From Toxorhynchites rutilus septentrionalis (taxonomy: Eukaryota; Arthropoda; Insecta; Diptera; Culicidae), in NCBI RefSeq assembly GCF_029784135.1, contig NC_073745.1, positions 112,086,716 through 112,150,715 on the forward strand: a DNA stretch of 64,000 nt, read 5' to 3'. Below, one piece after another: positions 1 through 11,221 of this stretch (position 1 is the first letter of the stretch; each line of letters opens with the position of its first letter). Position numbers and translations under genes: made by a program. Under the pieces are notes generated by a model. The model did no database searches. It was not told the origin of the DNA and saw only the letters and a program-made list of their open reading frames with translations.

Positions 1-516
1 GAGGACAAATTCAGCGTTCCGGAGGAGATTCGCAAGCAGAAACTATCCAAGTTTGCCAAAAAGTACATGGTGTGGCAAGCGATCTGCTCTTGCGGAAAGC
101 GGAGCGCCCCCTTCGTGATGACCGGCACGGCAAACGGGCAGGTTTACCTTAAGGAGTGCCTACAGAAGCGCTTACTACCACTATTGAAGCAGCACGAGGG
201 CCCGACCATCTTCTGGCCGGATCTCGCTTCGTGCCACTATTCCAAGGACGTGTTGGAGTGGTACGAAGCCAACGGGGTCACCTTCGTGCCAAAGGAAATG
301 AACCCGCCCAACGCGCCGAAGCTTCGCCCAATAGAGAAATATTGGGCGATTATGAAGCAGGCCCTCCGGAAGAACCCAAAAGTTGTCAAATCGGAGGCGG
401 ACTTCAAGAGAAAATGGATTTCTGTTCAAAAAAAACTACAACCTGACGTTGTACAGAACCTTATGGACGGGGTAAAGGGGAAGGTGCGAGCATACGGGCT
501 TGGGCTCGAAGTATGA
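1..516 (+). CDS. ITmD37E transposase, C-terminal 171 codons (5' end outside window)
   Basis: This is the transposase that cuts and joins the element ends, acting in the nucleus on the terminal repeats. The frame is open from base 1 to the stop at 514-516. It holds the second catalytic Asp (FWPDLASCHY, about residue 75 of the visible part) and the final Glu (RPIEKYW). Thirty-seven residues lie between them, which defines the D37E spacing. The first catalytic Asp lies upstream of the window; in the sister copy it is in the MDDET motif. The C-terminal tail runs in one frame (KVVKSEADFKRKW...), unlike the sister copy, which lost one base at 58982. No lesion is visible in this part, but activity cannot be judged without the 5' half. 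Confidence 0.9.
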   Translation, partial: EDKFSVPEEIRKQKLSKFAKKYMVWQAICSCGKRSAPFVMTGTANGQVYLKECLQKRLLPLLKQHEGPTIFWPDLASCHYSKDVLEWYEANGVTFVPKEMNPPNAPKLRPIEKYWAIMKQALRKNPKVVKSEADFKRKWISVQKKLQPDVVQNLMDGVKGKVRAYGLGLEV

Positions 517-645
517 ATAAAAAGAAAATGCCAAAAGTTGTTTAATAGTTTTTATTTTACTGTCTAAAATTTTCAAAAGGATCGGTCTACTGGCCGAATT
601 TCTACAGCGTTTTTTCCGTGGTGCAATTTGATGTGACACACCCTT
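1..645 (+). mobile_element. ITmD37E-type Tc1/mariner transposon, copy 1 (3' half, cut by the window start)
   Basis: This DNA transposon moves by cut and paste into TA sites. It aligns base for base with the complete copy at 57953-59250: position 1 matches 58607, and I count about nine differences by eye over the shared length. The right terminal inverted repeat ends at 645 in CACACCCTT and is followed by the TA target at 646-647. A polyadenylation-like AATAAA follows the stop codon at 517-522. The left half lies outside the window. The element sits inside a minus-strand non-LTR endonuclease/linker frame that resumes at about 650, so it inserted after that retrotransposon. Confidence 0.93.
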
Positions 646-649
646 TAGA

Positions 650-1549
650 CCATGCAGGATTTCTTGGGGGTTCTGCTACGTGGAACTGCCTGCGTTATGC
701 AACTCATAAGAGTGCGGTTGAAGGTGTTGGAGGCACTATCAACATCACATGATCGGAAAACTTCAGACCAATCTACCTGTGAAAGTAATTGGTTCAAAGC
801 GTCGTAATCAGCTCGGCGGAAATCGAGTCTTTCGAAGTCATAAACTTCTTCTTAGAGGACAGGCGGTTTACATTCCACAGAAAAAAAATAAGGCTGGATG
901 ATAGCGATCAATGGGAACAATCGGTTCCCGGTCAATGGATACGGTACCATTGTTCACAAGTGGGTCATTTGAGAAAATGAGGTCAAGTACACGGTTCGAA
1001 CAATTGCGAATCAAGTTGTGTTGTTGCAGTACATGAAAGGATATATTGTCGAGGAGAACCTGGCTGACCACATTGATGTATGACTGTAGTGTATCCACAG
1101 AAGAATAACCGTTGTTCATTTTTAACCAAACCAGGCGTGGTTGGTTGAAATCAGCAAGCAGAACCATATTATTAAGTTCCTTCTGGGTTCTAAACACCTC
1201 AGATACAGCATCAAAATGAAGTTGCATGAGAGAGCTGTTCGATAATTATGACATTACAATAACGGACAGCTGAAGACCTATATGCCTGCTTCACCGCGAT
1301 TAGCGCACCTCCACCACGTCGACGGATGTTCCTAGTGTCACAGCGATCAACTCGAAACACTCTGTAATTATTGCCGACCAGATGTGCAGAGTGGATACAA
1401 TTATCGAGCCAAGTTTCGGTGACGACATAGATATCGTAGTCCAATTCAGCGGTAGCGAGGAACGCCTGGTGGATTTTTGTCCTCAGGCCACGAACGTTCT
1501 GATTATGAATCCGTAGCGCAGATACCAATTGGTCATTCACTGGCAGCAC
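650..1549 (-). pseudogene. non-LTR retrotransposon ORF2 relic: endonuclease plus linker (CR1/Jockey type)
   Basis: The frame runs right to left. The apurinic-type endonuclease that nicks target DNA starts with the signature NQNVRGL (near 1505), followed by VTETWLD (near 1420), ADFNQP (near 1150; GDFN expected) and DLIFSND (near 985). A degraded SDH motif survives as DRYHPAL (near 895). A frameshift near 890-850 is followed by a linker-like stretch (FRRADYDALNQLL...VDW) that continues to 650, where ITmD37E copy 1 interrupts it. The reverse transcriptase would lie beyond the left window edge. The multiple frame breaks mean it is dead. The order of motifs fits the CR1/Jockey group; the exact clade is uncertain. 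Confidence 0.75.
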
Positions 1550-1559
1550 GGAATGAATG

Positions 1560-1885
1560 GCTTCTTCATCGCAATGGCATCTGATGTCAATAAATCTGCA
1601 TCATCGATACGATGGTGAGGGCTGGTACGCGATGACGAATTAGGCCAGGAAATGTTTGTAACGCATTCATACTTGTCGAACATTTGTTGTCGGGAGACTC
1701 CATATCCAACCACGATCTCAGGACCAGGACGACATAGATGGCAAGAGCAATATATTGGCGCGACTGGATCGGGTGGAGTTGAGGCTCCCTGAATGCTGGG
1801 GGTAGTGCGTCCTGGTGATGCAGAGATGGATATCCGGTTATAACCGTAATTTGTACAAGAGTAAGCAAATACAAACTGCTGAGTC
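1560..1885 (-). other. upstream remnant of the non-LTR element, unresolved
   Basis: This lies immediately upstream, on the minus strand, of the endonuclease relic. A 95-codon open frame at 1587-1874 has no family signature that I know. It is probably the ORF1/ORF2 boundary or untranslated region of the same retrotransposon, inferred from position only. Confidence 0.3.
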
Positions 1886-2384
1886 TATTTTTAAACTGAT
1901 TTATTTAGCTTGACCTGTTTGTAATTTGAATGTTTGTATGTCTGTACGTCTGTAGCGCTGTCCACATTAATACAAATTTGACTCATTTCCTGTTAACCGA
2001 TTGATCTGAAATTTGAAAATCACCTTCATCTCAGCTGTCATTATCAAACTGCGTATTCCATGAAATGGGATTTGCGGTTATGTATGAAAAATGCAAATCC
2101 AAAATGGTCGCTATTACAAAATGGCGCCATATATTCAAAATAGTGACCGCTGCAAAATGACGGATCACATATTTTCTCAGAATCCCAGTTATTTATGAAA
2201 AATGTAAATTCAAATAATTTATGAAAAATTCAAATGGCCGCCACCACAAAATGGCACCATATATATTTTTTAAACCCCATCAATATGGGTATCAAATGAA
2301 AGGGTTTAACTAGTAGAACACAGTTATTCATAATAATACAAATCCAAAATAACCACTACCACAAAGTGATGATACATATATTTT
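1886..2384. repeat. dispersed noncoding repeat with internal AAATGGC-containing units
   Basis: The segment holds loosely repeated units containing 'CAAAATGG' with 'ACCATATAT' or 'GATCACATAT' at about 2100-2170, 2225-2270 and 2335-2385. It also has a phrase, CCATCAATATGGGTATCAAA (2277-2296), that recurs at 3651-3671. There is no coding signal. It is likely an old noncoding transposon fragment. Confidence 0.55.
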
Positions 2385-3738
2385 GACGTAGGATTACGTC
2401 TTTCGGGAACATATTGGGGTACAAATTGAAAATCGAAAATCGAACACATCGTGAAAATTGTCCAATTTCAAACGCTTATTACTCAGTCATTTCATGATGA
2501 ATTGATTAAATTTTTGCGTCAATCGATTTCGGCACTCCATAACAATTGTTTATATTGAAGAAAATAATATATGTCATGAAACTAACTATCGAACAATTGA
2601 AAAATCTCAACCCCTATCCTAACGGTAATACCCACTTCTGATTGGTCGAAATTGACGACACATGCGGCGGGTCCCTAACAGAGTCATACAAACCAAGCTA
2701 CCTAGGGGAAATCGGCATTGCAAATACATGAAAGTAGGGGGAGCTTTTGTTCATACCAAAATGTGTTCCCTAACAGAAACATCAAACCAAGGTGCCCGGG
2801 GGAAATCGATGTTGCAAATATATGCAAGTCGGGGGCATTTTTATATTGCAAATAAGGTGAGTGATACGATTAATTCTAGCAAATAAAATTTAAATTTGGA
2901 ACGTTAATGTTGGTTGCTTCGTGAAATTTTATATCAATGACCGATCGTGTATTGTGAAAAATTTAGCACAAGTGTAAGTGTAAAATTGTATATGGTAGTA
3001 GTTCTGTTAAAAATGACTTGATATATGAAACGATTTATTTCAATTTTCATAAATAAAAACCAAGGTGTTCCCCGTTCCCGAAAAGTGAGGAAATATTAGA
3101 AAAAGTGATATCCCATATGCTCTACATATAGTATTAGGTGCTGTTAGTCCAATTAAAATTCGCATTTGGGTTGAATAAACACTCAGAAAGTAAAAGTTAT
3201 AAAAGAAAATTACCTTTTCCATTTCAACTATGTTTTCTCTATATTAAAGTAACATGTTTTTACTGATGAGAAAAACTGATAATGTGTTCGGTATTAGTAA
3301 TTATCTTATGTTACATTGGTGAGTTTTTTTTTTCTTTATTTCATCCATACATAACATAGGAGACATCTCGGCTAGGACCACAGAGGGCGGTTTTCACCAT
3401 ATCTCGTTCTAATTCGGTATCTTTTATTTGATACGCACCATCCAACGACTGTTTACTATCCTTCTGTGAACGTGCAATACCCAACAACCAAACAAAATGG
3501 CCCTTTTCAGGACCACCAAATCATTATCAAAGAGTTTAACGATGTAATTCTTCAAACATATCCAAAATCAACAGATAGCCTAACGGAATCCTATGTCAAT
3601 TATGTGGCCGTGTCTCGGTCACAACCGTCCCATGATTTTTTTTCCAATACCCCATCAATATGGGTATCAAATGAAATGATCTGACTACTGACATTCACTT
3701 TACCCCCTGTATCTTCCGATTAGACGTAGTCCTACATC
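2385..3738. mobile_element. palindrome-ended non-autonomous element D1
   Basis: The left edge is GACGTAGGATTACGTC (2385-2400) and the right edge is GACGTAGTCCTACATC (3723-3738). Read inward on opposite strands, the two edges agree for about 35-40 bases, so they form imperfect terminal inverted repeats. The interior carries a two-unit minisatellite at 2660-2860 with CCCTAACAGA starting at about 2670 and 2766, so the period is about 95. The same unit occurs in elements D2 and E. There is no transposase frame, so it is probably non-autonomous. The superfamily is not recognised. Confidence 0.6.
2660..2860 (+). repeat. 95-bp minisatellite, two units
   Basis: Each unit contains TCCCTAACAGA, then GGGGAAATCG, then TTGCAAATA and a G-rich stretch. 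The two starts are about 95 bases apart. Related arrays lie at 28311-28640 (opposite strand) and 36850-37165. Confidence 0.7.
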
Positions 3739-3774
3739 AGAAACAAAAAATAAATATGTATTATACAGGGTTCA

Positions 3775-4330
3775 ATTATACACAGTGAAAAAAGCTTGAA
3801 GACAATATATAATCGAGTCCGCCCTGTATTCATCAATGACATTACACATATGCCTCCATAAATAGTCATAAAAAAATCATTACTCAAAAACGAAAAAATG
3901 CTTCTCCAGTTTTTGAACATTTTATGTTAAAAGCCTCAGCTTTCATTGAAAATATAAAAACTATATAGCGACATGTAAACTAAAAAACAAATACAATGAA
4001 TAATTACGAAACCAAATCCCAATCCACTCCAGGTGTAATATCAAGACTATCAAGACTAGCTCATTGACTCAATTTTAGATGTCGATCATCTTAATCGGAC
4101 CAGTAGGTCGAAAGTTATGAATGTGTGAAAAAAGTCATTTTTGGAAAAAGGGGTAAAATTGATTTTTCGGACCACCCCAAAATAGAAATGAGCATCCTAA
4201 TTGGAAATAAAAAATACGGGTCTAATATTTTGCATTAAGGAACTAAACTACCAATTTTCACGGATATTTTTGAACCACTATATCGATTTGGCATGGAATG
4301 GCTGTATAGTTATAAATGATATCTAAAATA
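3775..4330 (-). repeat. foldback-family repeat B1 (single arm)
   Basis: This matches, in reverse complement, the left arm of the large inverted repeat at 55435-56640. Shared phrases include CGGACCACCCC with AAAATAGAAATGAGC and, at the end, the CCACTATATCGATTTGGCAT stretch (4272-4291). A third copy lies at 19190-19640. It has no coding potential. Confidence 0.65.
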
Positions 4331-6320
4331 AACCCTTGAACTGGCCATGCAATGGTCAATCCCCATTTCGTTGCACAAATACAAGTGTAAACTCCATCCG
4401 TAGTCCCGTTTCTCACAGTCGGTCGGGTTGTTCCTTGTTTACTTCACCCAGCGTTCGATATGCCGCAGTCATCACTTGACAAAATTTATTGATACGTTTT
4501 GTGGTGACACTTGTTTTATGCTAATCTAGCCGTCCATCCGCTTCTCCAATTTCTGTCGGTGCCCGCTGATCTCACCTTCGTTCAGAATATCCAGTTTCCT
4601 TCGTCCACCCGCCTGAAGTATATAGCTCTGGCGGCCAAACGCTTGCCATTTGCTCACGAGCAAACATCCGCGATTGACTCCGGAGCCGGTTCTGAACTGC
4701 TGCCGCTGAGAATGATTGGCCTCCGCCGTCCGTTGAATTATCAATTCAGAGCGATTCTCGTGTCATGGTGATACATACTGACGGAAGAAATTGGAGAAGC
4801 TAACAGTGCGCCCCCAGCAGACATTTGGCTCGGGAACATGACTTCTGTTTATGATAATTCGCTAGAGAAACAAACTTCTCGGGATGCTACCGCGAATTGT
4901 CGTCGCCAATTCAAGAGCCTGAACCTGACCATGACTGTCGAGTGAAACCAGTAGCCAGTGTTCGATGTGGCTGCTACCGGGGAGAAATAAAATTATATTC
5001 AAATATATTTGTTATAAGAAACACGATCACGAAAGGAACGCTTTCCCCAACGATCGCAAAACGGTATAACCCGGATGGATGGGGTGCAAAACATGGGCCC
5101 ACATGTTGTTCACTAGCTTGTCCTGGCTTCTGGTTATTCGTGCTGACGGTTCCAGCCTTCTACCATCCCGTCCCTTTCGCTTGCCTAAACAACGAACGAT
5201 TCAGAACCCGCATCCAATGTCACTCTTCCGTCGCTCGTTTCAATTATGATAGTATGTAATATTTGGTCCAATACCATAACTCTCAATTAATCGCGAAATT
5301 ATGCAACAGTTACGATGCAAATGGTAGGAATATATGTAATCGTTATTTCATTGTCTGCCGTGGAGTGAAGCTTTGCTGGGTCCTGCTGGAAGTGGCGCTC
5401 CACGTCGCGTACATGTTTGCTGCATATGTTTGGCATCCGTCCCTCCCGTTTCTGTGTTTGATTCGATTTCCACCCCAGGGATTGAAATGAACATGAACGT
5501 GAGAGTAATTGTACGGCACGATTCTTGCATTTTACCATTTTTTTTTTCTTTCACGAGCACACGTTTCGTTACATTTCGACTAGGTCATTGGAGTTCTGTT
5601 CCAGGCTGAGATCATGAACTCATGTTGTGTTTGATATAACCTTTTGGAAAGAAATTACTGCCGTTGGAGCAGCATTTCATACCAATTCTTCCCGATTGAG
5701 GTGTTCACCACAGGGCAGTGCTTCCGTTAATGAAGCCGTCCACGGAGCGGCACTCCCTTCACAACGAAAGCACTGGATACCATGCCGACCATCGTTTGAT
5801 GTAATCAGACCTGTCTTCCAGAGCAATCAAATTCGCGTATTAGAATGTACTTTTATCGCTCAATTTGAAGCGGTCGGTACCGGCAGAACATAGGAGCAAA
5901 AGCCTGGCTCAAGTCGTAATCTGTCTAAATCTACATCAACTTCGCGTGCAGCAGTAGACCTTCCCTAGTGGTGGCGGCAACGACGGCTGCGACGGCATTG
6001 AAGGACCTTCCGCGCAACATGACTAAGCCTCGGATCATTGGCGCGCACCGCTAGAGATGAGATTGATGAGAACTGATGCTTCGGCAGGCGGTTGCAACGC
6101 ATAGCAACGGGGCCTGAGAGGTTTTTCTCTCAACACGTTTACCTGGCGCTGATGATCGGAGGGCCACTGCTGATTGCATGCAGCAGATAAATCTAATCTG
6201 CTGGCGTTAAATTACCCGCTTTAAGGCAAGCCGCCGATCGTGGCAGGTTGTAACGAAGAAATTATGCTCCAATGTGGGGGGATGATTTTTAGCCAGTTAT
6301 TTTGATGATTTTTATGGTAC
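4331..6320. other. unassigned, moderately GC-rich, single-copy-looking sequence
   Basis: I see no dispersed repeat and no recognisable protein domain here. Short open frames at 4511-4771, 4897-5259 and 5627-5893 lack family signatures and show no convincing coding bias. Such sequence between transposons may be intronic or regulatory for a gene whose exons lie elsewhere. Confidence 0.4.
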
Positions 6321-6436
6321 TATAAAATATTGCCTTTTTTCGTCAGTGTTTGTGCGCTCGTCCTGCGCTCCGTATTGCGGACCGAATGATAGTGATTGAG
6401 GATGAATGAAGATGTTTGAGATTCCACCGGTAAGTG
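6321..6436 (+). promoter_or_regulatory. candidate core promoter with a short first exon and splice donor
   Basis: A TATAAAATAT box lies at 6321-6330 and an insect-type initiator TCAGT at 6343-6347. The TATA-to-start spacing is about 24 bases, shorter than the usual 30 or so. A short leader follows, then ATG at 6411 (ATG TTT GAG ATT CCA CCG) running straight into a consensus donor GTAAGTGAG at about 6430-6438. The individual motifs are short and could be chance. No downstream exon is identifiable in the window. Confidence 0.25.
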
Positions 6437-6439
6437 AGG

Positions 6440-7400
6440 TGTGCTTATACCGTAATATTTTGCCCAATGAAGACAGTTCGTGCTCAATCATTGTCGGGAC
6501 GGCGAAAGATCATTGAGTACCTTTTGAATTTATTAGCATTTGATGACTATTAACTGACCGGCAGCTGATGGACGCTTGGATACCGCGTTTAAGCAACTTT
6601 GTTGCGAGTGATGGGGGGTTGGTATTCTGTGATAGAAATAACCTTTAATTTTAAATGGATTCTCGCGCACAGTGTTGAAATGCGTGGTATTTCTTCAATT
6701 GTATCCGTTTATTTTATTTCACATTATAAGTGATCTGCATCTCTGACCCGCATTTGAATTCATTTTGTTTACTTTTCATATGTTTTAATCCACCCATCCA
6801 CTTGAACGGTATGATATACACTTCAGCGGTATGATATTAGAACACTCCTTGATTTCATTGTTGTAATGCTAGGAGAACTATTTAAGATGATACGAAGGGT
6901 CTATATTTAGTGTGTGTTTATAATTTTTCACCCAGAATTCTCAAATCGGCACGCCGTATTCAATTACTGAAAGATTGTTGATTTCGTCAACATTTAATCC
7001 TGGATACCGCTTAAAAGTACATACTAAGGTCAAGGTAAGCGACCTCGCTAGTTTATCTTTCGTTTATGCATAGAGCCACTATTGTAGTTTTCCATAGAGC
7101 CACTATTGCAGTTTTCTTGCAATTTTAAGACATTTGGCATCAATATTTTTTTTTCAAACCCCTGATTTCATGTGCGGGTAGTGGCTTATTGAGAGGATTT
7201 TTTCAACGTTTTGTGTGTCAGGCAGCCTGCAGAGTGGTACTGTGGCATATTTCGATGACTTAGACGTTTCGTACTACAAAAAGAAAATCTAAAAGTTGGA
7301 AATTCGCTATACATAGTGTATTGGCCCCGAAAGAAAGTATGTTGAGGAATAGACACAGCATTGTCTATAAAATTAAACTAAACTAAAACTAATCAAGAAA
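6440..7400. other. unassigned sequence with a 24-bp tandem duplication
   Basis: No gene or known repeat is seen. A 24-base unit beginning CATAGAGCCACTATTG is duplicated head to tail at 7069-7116 with one difference. Confidence 0.4.
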
Positions 7401-7404
7401 ATAC

Positions 7405-8332
7405 CAATTATGGCATGCGAAGGTTTTAGGGGACACAAAACGTTTCTATGGCGAATAGACACTCTTCCCGTCTCTCTGCGGTAGGAGGGGGATGCCATAC
7501 AAATGAAGCATACTTTTCCGCATTATTTAAGAACTAATCAAGCAAACGGGACTAAATTTGGCATGTGGAGGTTTTAGGCTCCAATAAATGTTTCTATGGT
7601 GGTTAGGCTGCCAAAAAAATGAAACACAAATTTCTGTATAACTCGAGAACTAATCTAGCAAACGAAACCAAATTTAGCATGTGGAGGTTTTAGGATGCAA
7701 TAAATGTTTCTATGGTGGTTAGGCTGCCATACAAACGAAACACAAATTTATGTATAACTCGAGAACTAATCAAGCAATCGAAACCAAATTTAGCATGTGG
7801 AGGTTTTAGGATGCAATGAATGTTTCTATGGTGGTCCGACACTCCTCCCCCTCTCTTAGGGTGGGCTGTCACACAAATGAAAAACAAATTTCTGCATAAC
7901 TCGAAAATTAATCGAGCAAATGGAGCCAAATTTGGTATGTTAAGATTTTAGGGGACACGAAACGTTTCTATGGTGAATATACACTCCTCCCCCTCTCTAA
8001 AGGGGAGAAGAGAGGAGGAGTCTGTCTTCATTCTATCATATTTTCTGTATTTATTCCATGTAACGGAGAAACATGTTATTTGCAAGTGGTTGAAAATCTT
8101 GAATGAGAATTGTGCCTGAAACACATCTGATTTTATAATGATCAGTTTTGGTAGAAGTACTAAGAACTTTTTAGTGAAAGGTAAATTCAACGGGATCGAT
8201 TAGAAGATCAATCAATGAACAGTTCTGTGATTGGACTCATGAACTTGCGCTTAGTAAGAAAACGTGAATGTTTGAAGGTATTGATAACAAAAAACTAAAT
8301 TTGGACGGGACGAAGATTGCCGGGTCAGCTAG
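7405..8332 (+). mobile_element. Helitron-like non-autonomous element A1 (5' truncated)
   Basis: The 3' terminus reads TTGCCGGGTCAGCTAG (8317-8332) followed by T. This matches the Helitron rule of a CTRR end inserted before T. Upstream is a block shared with all A copies (TTCAACG..GGTCG and GTTATTTGCAAGTGG). Before that are about four tandem units of roughly 110-140 bases, each with 'CATACAAATGAAACACAAATT', 'CTCGAGAACTAATCAAGC' and 'TTTCTATGGTGGTTAG' phrases. The usual 5' microsatellite end is missing. It has no protein. Confidence 0.65.
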
Positions 8333-8439
8333 TAGTAAATAAAACTCGTAAAGCCTGTAGGTTTTTGAATTAACTTTGAGGGAAGAAATTTGAGCTTTTC
8401 CTGCGATACCACCCATCATTTTCTACACTGTCCTGCTGA

Positions 8440-9400
8440 TAACCGTATTTTCTATCTTGTCTCACCACTTTTCCATTTCCTTCAGTTTGCCTTTGATAAT
8501 TGCCCAATATCTTTCGATGGGACGATAATCCGGACGATTTGGTGGATTGTTGGAAGTTGAAATTGGAAGTCTTTTGTATGAAATCGATCTTGGTCTCCTT
8601 ATACTACTTGACGACATCCCGACTATAATGGTAGCTTGCCAAGTCAGGACAGAACTTCACCGGACCTTTGTGTGATCGAATGAATGGCAAAGTCCTGTTC
8701 TGAAGACACGCCTTCTTGTAAACTTTTCCATTCATTATTACCCCAGTGATGAAAACTTGTGACTTCTTTCCACATCTGCAGATCCCTTGACAAATCATCA
8801 ACTTATGGGCAAATTTATCTGCATAAACAAATTTGAACCTACCTGCAAAACCTCGTTACGCTTGGTAAGGTAAAAATTGTTACCGGATATTTAAAAGAAA
8901 TCCATTTTTACGTATGTTTGATCGTCCATCAAAATGCATCCTCTGTACTCGGTCAACACTTGCCCGTACAGCTTCCTTGCACGGGTTTTAGCAAACGGGT
9001 TTCAACGTCCTATTGAGGTGTTTGCTGGCACGATACGACCGCAAGCCTTCTCGCATACAAATTCGCTGAACTGTATTGTGGCGCGCCGTAAACTTTTTCG
9101 CCCAACCCCGCATCCAGGATTGTTGTGGACTGCTCGAATCACCTTTGTTCGTAGATTCCGGTCATATTGTCCACCTCTACGCCCGACTGGTTTCGCCCGA
9201 TGCAGTGTAAGGGTCTTCCGGTAACGTTTGAGTACGGTATTTATAGGCGATTTTACATATTTCAGGAATTCTTCGATCTTTCCTCCTGACCACGTTGGGT
9301 TCTCATCGTGAGTGTGCAGAATTTTTTCCCGCCTTTCGCATTCCATCGTCAAATCTTTTGAATGTGTCCTTCAATCTTGATGAAATTCACACTCCTGAAT
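8440..9400 (-). pseudogene. eroded ITmD37E-type transposase relic
   Basis: The relic reads right to left. An N-terminal helix-turn-helix-like region (9352 to 9002) holds ECERREKILHTHDENPTWSG and, later, KPVGRRGGQYDRNLRTKVIR. A catalytic-domain fragment follows at 8801-8604 (ICRCGKKSQVFITG...KFCPDLASYHYSRDVVK), containing the second catalytic Asp. Frames are broken between and after these pieces, and I see no clear terminal inverted repeats. It is clearly related to, but much diverged from, copies 1 and 2, so it is a separate, older family member. Confidence 0.75.
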
Positions 9401-10600
9401 AAACAAACCATCCGGTTCAAACGCTCGACAACTAGGAGGGCTGAAGTGATTAAAAATAAGCGAATAAATTCTAACTGAAACACACTTTAAGATGAAATTT
9501 TACGTAGGGTATATAATCGCGGTAATCATTTTGCAGAAAGTCCCGTTCAAAAAATCTAGATGACTAGAGGCCAATGAAAATAGCACTCTAATGTACATGT
9601 TTTCAAAATACTGTTTTCGGGCTTTGAATATAGTCCAATTAACTTGCCTCTTGCTATTGATATGAAGAGTCACGTCACATGAAGTGACTACAATATCCCC
9701 GAAAGTTACAACGACTCATCTCACCCTATTCGAGGCACAGAATCACACTGATCACAGAATGTTTATAACTGTTCGAATTATTCGACAGTTACATTTGTGA
9801 ATATGCATGTGTGTAGATTTTCTACAATCAGTGGTATTTCATTAAAGGGTACAGTACTGCAGTTGAATCAGTCAAAATAGTCATGAAAACATGCAGGCTA
9901 TGCATTCGTCACTCGGGGACGAATTGAAAATTACATTTTTGATGATCTACTCTACAGCTCGGTCACAATTGACGAATTTACGTAAAGCTGAATCAGCTCA
10001 TGTGACACCTACATTAGAGCTCAGAACCACAAAAGAGATTATATTTGTTTACTCTACGCAAGGTTCGATCGTCATTATTAATTTTATTTCTATTTAAATT
10101 CATTTAATTATTATATGGTAAGAAAGCTAGAGTTTCATTTATTTACGATGGTTTCAACACGCAATTGGACCAAAGTCGCAGATAATCTTCAAAAATTCGA
10201 TGTTTGATAATACATACAGGTTATGAATTCTGTGGATGTTGTAGAAAGCATGCGTTCTCAAATGGTTTTTTTTCTGAAACTCACTTAATCGATGGAGAAT
10301 CATATGATCAGTACAAAATTCCGGGTTCTAAAGATGCGTTTTGCTTTTCACACTCCAAACACACTGAAGGAAAGGTCAATTTATGCAAAAGAATTAGTAA
10401 AATTCAACATTCTGTTAAACAAAGCTGTTGAAAATATCTGGTTCTTGGCTATTCCAGTTGAATGAGGCATGCAGATGGGAAATTATAGCATTATATATCA
10501 TTCCCCCAGTTCTAGTGACCAGAGTTTTCTATAAATTTTGGAAACCTGGAATGAAAGCATTGTTGATTGCAGTTAACACGTTGAGCCACGACCGAAATAG
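9400..10600. other. unassigned AT-rich sequence
   Basis: No repeat family or coding signature is seen. Open frames are under 80 codons with no recognisable motif. Confidence 0.4.
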
Positions 10601-10601
10601 G

Positions 10602-10741
10602 GGACTGACAATGAACTTTTCGTCGGGCTCTTGTCGGTCCCAACGAATCGATAGTGGCGTTTTCTAAATATCATTTTGTAACTTTGTTGTTGTTCGTTCC
10701 CAATGCCGACACTCTCCGAACGAAAAGTCTACTGTCGGTTC
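10602..10741. repeat. imperfect inverted repeat (hairpin, about 48-bp arms)
   Basis: The left arm 10602-10647 and the right arm 10693-10741 are reverse complements with several mismatches and small gaps. Shared cores are GACTTTTCGT or GAACTTTTCGT, then TGTCGG, then CCCAACGAA. The loop is about 45 bases. It may be a small MITE or a hairpin transcript. Confidence 0.55.
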
Positions 10742-10744
10742 AGT

Positions 10745-11221
10745 GAAATCGATGCAAAAAAGAAATGCAGCCATGAAATGGAATGTTGAATCATTGTAAA
10801 TAAATAAATAAAACGTGCCAACGGTTTGGTAGGAATCCCTCGGGATTCCAATCCCCAAAGTTAACATGTTGTACATATTAGAAAAAAATTTAGAACTTGT
10901 CTTGTCAACCGAGCGTTTTCTACGATTAACTAATGTTAATAATAAACACTGGCACTGGCATAACTCGTAAACTATCTTTCATCAGATGGTTATATCGATT
11001 ATTTCTAATTGTAGCAGATCTCTTTTATGTTCTAAGTAGAAACTTTAAGATATTGAGTTCAATTTCCAATCAGTCAAGGATTTTCCCGGGTTGGAAATTT
11101 TCTTGACCTGCCTTGAAAAAAACCTTGGGCCTGAAGTTGAGATTATGACTATGTCAATGGAGCCAGTTCTCTTTGTTTTTTTTTATAATACTGGTTTCTA
11201 TATATGTTCAAACTTATATTT
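10745..11221. other. unassigned sequence with a solo MITE end
   Basis: A solo end at 11053-11115 (CAGTCAAGGATTTTCCCGGG...) matches the terminal inverted repeats of the MITE at 47866-48497. The rest shows nothing I can assign. Confidence 0.45.

Noticed and set aside
1587..1874. 95-codon minus-strand frame upstream of the endonuclease relic
   Set aside because: There is no ORF1-type zinc knuckle or other motif. It is kept only as an unresolved upstream remnant.
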